Under the pieces are notes generated by a model, which saw only the letters and a list, made by a program, of their open reading frames with translations, did not search any database and was not told where the DNA came from. Both the position numbers and the translations under genes were made by a program. Below are positions 61,579 through 64,000 of a stretch of DNA of 64,000 bases, piece by piece. Within the stretch, counting starts at the first letter, position 1, and the number at the start of each line of letters is the position of its first letter. Where the stretch lies: the NCBI RefSeq assembly GCF_905171775.1, contig NC_053489.1, positions 397,709,483-397,773,482 on the forward strand. The letters run 5' to 3'. The stretch comes from Rana temporaria. Lineage: Eukaryota; Chordata; Amphibia; Anura; Ranidae.

Positions 61579-64000
61579 ATGGACGCCCTGACGGTGTTCT
61601 CACTAAACGCCAAAGGCCTGAACACACCCGAAAAACGTAAGATACTGCTACATGACATCCGAGCACAGAAGGCAGACATTGTCTTCATACAGGAGACACA
61701 TTTTAGGGAAGATAAACTACCTATACTGAAAAGCAGGCACTACCCCACGGTATATCACTCCTCCTATACGGAGGCGAAATCCAGAGGTGTCTCGGTCCTT
61801 ATTGCGGCCGGAGTGCCCTGGACACTGAGTGAGGTGAGAAGGGACCCTGAGGGACGTTTTTTGTTCATAAAGGGACGGATAGGCACATCGGTGATTACTT
61901 TAGCTAACCTGTACGCCCCGAATGAACACCAGGTAGACTTCCTGACCAAACAACTTAAGGTTCTGACACGATTTACCGCTGGACATCTGATTATAGGTGG
62001 GGACCTCAACATGCCCCTATCACCACAAGATGACACGTCCTCGGGTTTATCCTCAATGACTGCTAAAGCACGTAGTAGAGCACAGGCAGCGCTTCACCAA
62101 TCCCAGTTGGTAGACGCATGGCGGCTGTTCCACCCAGGTGAAAAAGACTTCACCTTCTTTTCCAGGCCGCATCAAGTCTATTCCCGAATCGATTATTTCC
62201 TAGTGCTACATAGGAATCTGAGTGCAGTTAGAGGGGTCACCATAGGCCCAATTACATGGTCGGACCATGCTCCGGTCACGTTGATCTACGCCCTGACGGA
62301 TCTCTACTCCGAAAGGAGACACCCATGGTGCCTGAATGAGTCCTTACTACAAGACCCTGACATTATAGCAGATGTAACGAAAGAAATGATAAATTATTTC
62401 ACAGACAACACTACCCCCGACAGCAGACCAGAGGTAGTATGAGAGGCCCATAAGGCGGTCGTGCGCGGCGTCCTTATCAAGCATGGAGCTAGGAAGAAAA
62501 AATTAAGGACAGAACAACTAAATAACCTACTATCTAAATTACAAACATTAGAGAAGCAACATAAACAAACCCCCACGGAACAGCGAGGAGTAGAGCTAGA
62601 CACAGTACGTAGGCAGATTACAGATGTCCTGACATACAAGGCAAAGGCCGCGCTCCAAATATGTAGACATAAAGTCTATGAGGCAGGGAATAAGTGCGGG
62701 AAGATGCTGGCGAGATCTCTACGATCCCAGGCCGGAGCGTCCTATATTCCACACATAGCTGACCGTGAAGGCCAGAAAACATCACTACCACAATCCATCT
62801 CCGAGGTATTTAGAGAATACTATGGAACCCTGTACAACCTACCCTCGAAACGCCGGGACACTGACATAGCCGCGATGCGTGACTACTTATCCTCGTCAGA
62901 CATGCCGACACTACCCACAGACACCAGAGACCTACTAGAAGAACCCATTACCCTTCCTGAACTACAGTCGGCTCTGAGCGCTACCAAACCGGGCAAGGCT
63001 CCGGGGCCAGACGGGCTGACCGTGACTTACTATAAGACATTCCTCCAAACTCTGGGGCCTAAGATGGTATCTCTGTTTAACATGCTGGGTGCTGGCGGGA
63101 AGCTTCATGTCTCCACACTGGAAGCACAGATAGCGGTCATACCTAAAGAAGGAAAGGACCCAGGTCAGTGTGGTAGTTACCGACCTATCTCGTTGCTAAA
63201 CGTAGACCTTAAGCTCCTCACCAAAATCCTGGCATGTAGGATCCAAAATCACCTCCCGAACCTGATCCACTTAGACCAGGTGGGCTTTGTTCCCTCTAGA
63301 GAAGCGAGGGACAACACTGCCAAAGTCCTGAACCTTGTCCACAGAGTAAGCACCACCAAAACACCGTGCGTCTTCGTTAGCACCGACGCCGAAAAGGCGT
63401 TCGATCGCGTAAATTGGCAATTTATGTTTCAAACGTTGTCGCATATCGGATTGGGCAGTAAGATGCTCAGTTGGATAGAGGCGACATATACCGACCCATC
63501 CGCTAGGGTTAGAGCCAATGGGGTCCTGTCTGGACCGTTCCAAATAAGCAATGGAACACGACAGGGCTGCCCCCTGTCGCCACTGCTGTTTGCCCTTACG
63601 CTGGAACCCTTCGTACGTCGTGTCAGGCACAACCCGACCATCTCCGGAGTTAAGCTGGGAAGAGGAGAGTACAAGGTGTCCGCCTACGCGGATGACCTGC
63701 TCTTCTCCTTAGTTGATCCGATGGTGTCCCTCCCCAGTCTCATGCGAGAATTTGAGACATATGGACAAATATCTAACCTTAAGATCAACATGGGCAAGTC
63801 GGTGGCGATGGGAGTGGGAGTCCCGGACTCATGTTTGGAGCGACTCCGCGGCAGCACTAAACTACAGTGGACGGACACAGCCCTCCACTACCTCGGCACA
63901 CACATCCCCCCGACCCTCGCCCAAACATTTCGTCTAAACTTTCCGCCACTACTAAAGGCTGTCCAAAAACTACTAGACCAATGGACCACCGGCCTTCACT
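61579..64000 (+). pseudogene. L1 ORF2 (copy C), one nonsense codon, runs off window
   Basis: ATG 61579 has a good context (GGACATGG). Endonuclease motifs are complete: SLNAKGLN (N10), FIQETHF (E39), GGDLNM, YSRIDYF and WSDHAP. The frame meets TGA at 62440-62442 (codon 288), where related proteins have Trp, then continues in the same frame through GKAPGPDG, YRPISLLNVD, DAEKAFDRVNW, GTRQGCPLSPLLF and YADD (residues 703-706, bases 63685-63696) to base 64000. The distance from start to YADD is a multiple of three, so there is no net frameshift. The single TGG-to-TGA change makes this copy non-autonomous unless it reads through. Thumb and C-terminal Cys/His region lie outside the window. Confidence 0.93.

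Larger units (their letters stand above)
58906..64000 (+). mobile_element. L1-like LINE (copy C), 5' complete, runs off window
   Basis: It begins GGGGGGCGTGGCCTGG, as L1 copy A does. A very short 5' leader, intact ORF1 (59005-60183), a long 1.4-kb inter-ORF spacer, and ORF2 from 61579 past the window end. High GC and intact frames suggest youth. The 3' end and target duplication are outside the window. Confidence 0.9.

Overview
This 64-kb window looks like intergenic DNA from a large amphibian genome, most likely a frog and probably ranid-like. The reasons are many short inverted-repeat transposons of kinds I associate with frogs (ends such as GCCCTGTACACACGATC, GGCCCCATGCACACGAG, TTAA-CCACTT), several vertebrate L1-like LINEs, piggyBac and hAT DNA transposons, Penelope-like retroelements with GIY-YIG domains, and a Ty3/Gypsy element. 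I see no host protein-coding exon, rRNA or tRNA. Nearly every long ORF belongs to a mobile element or lies in a minisatellite.

Layout. 1-2150: 5' part of a decayed Ty3/Gypsy element (minus strand). 2331-4620: retrovirus-like leader and broken gag, split by a MITE. 4623-9763: 5' half of a piggyBac copy (minus), split by a 3.2-kb TTA-flanked MITE that carries about 2.5 kb of minisatellite. 9809-9848: hammerhead-ribozyme-like motif. 13236-18141: decayed L1 pieces. 18640-43395: apparently one piggyBac copy (minus) forced apart by nested insertions: a TTAA-type MITE holding hAT copy A (19957-26939) and a 3' L1 fragment; that L1 holds hAT-like copy B (27456-38894); copy B holds a Penelope element (27763-31018) and a full-length L1 (31457-38457). 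43440-58905: a further Penelope fragment, a 1.29-kb palindromic insertion flanked by a 14-bp repeat, and many MITEs. 58906-64000: a young L1 running off the window, with one nonsense codon in the visible part of ORF2.

Target-site duplications (TSDs) that I could read directly give the order of events: 15 bp for the full-length L1, 8 bp for the hATs and their MITEs, TTAA for piggyBac types, TTA for Harbinger-like MITEs, 12 bp for a truncated L1, 14 bp for the palindrome. The 31457-38457 L1 is the innermost and one of the youngest insertions. Both its ORFs are open, and it appears to carry a 3'-transduced segment. The elements interact only as parasites of each other, plausibly including L1-supplied reverse transcription for other elements; no cellular pathway is encoded here.
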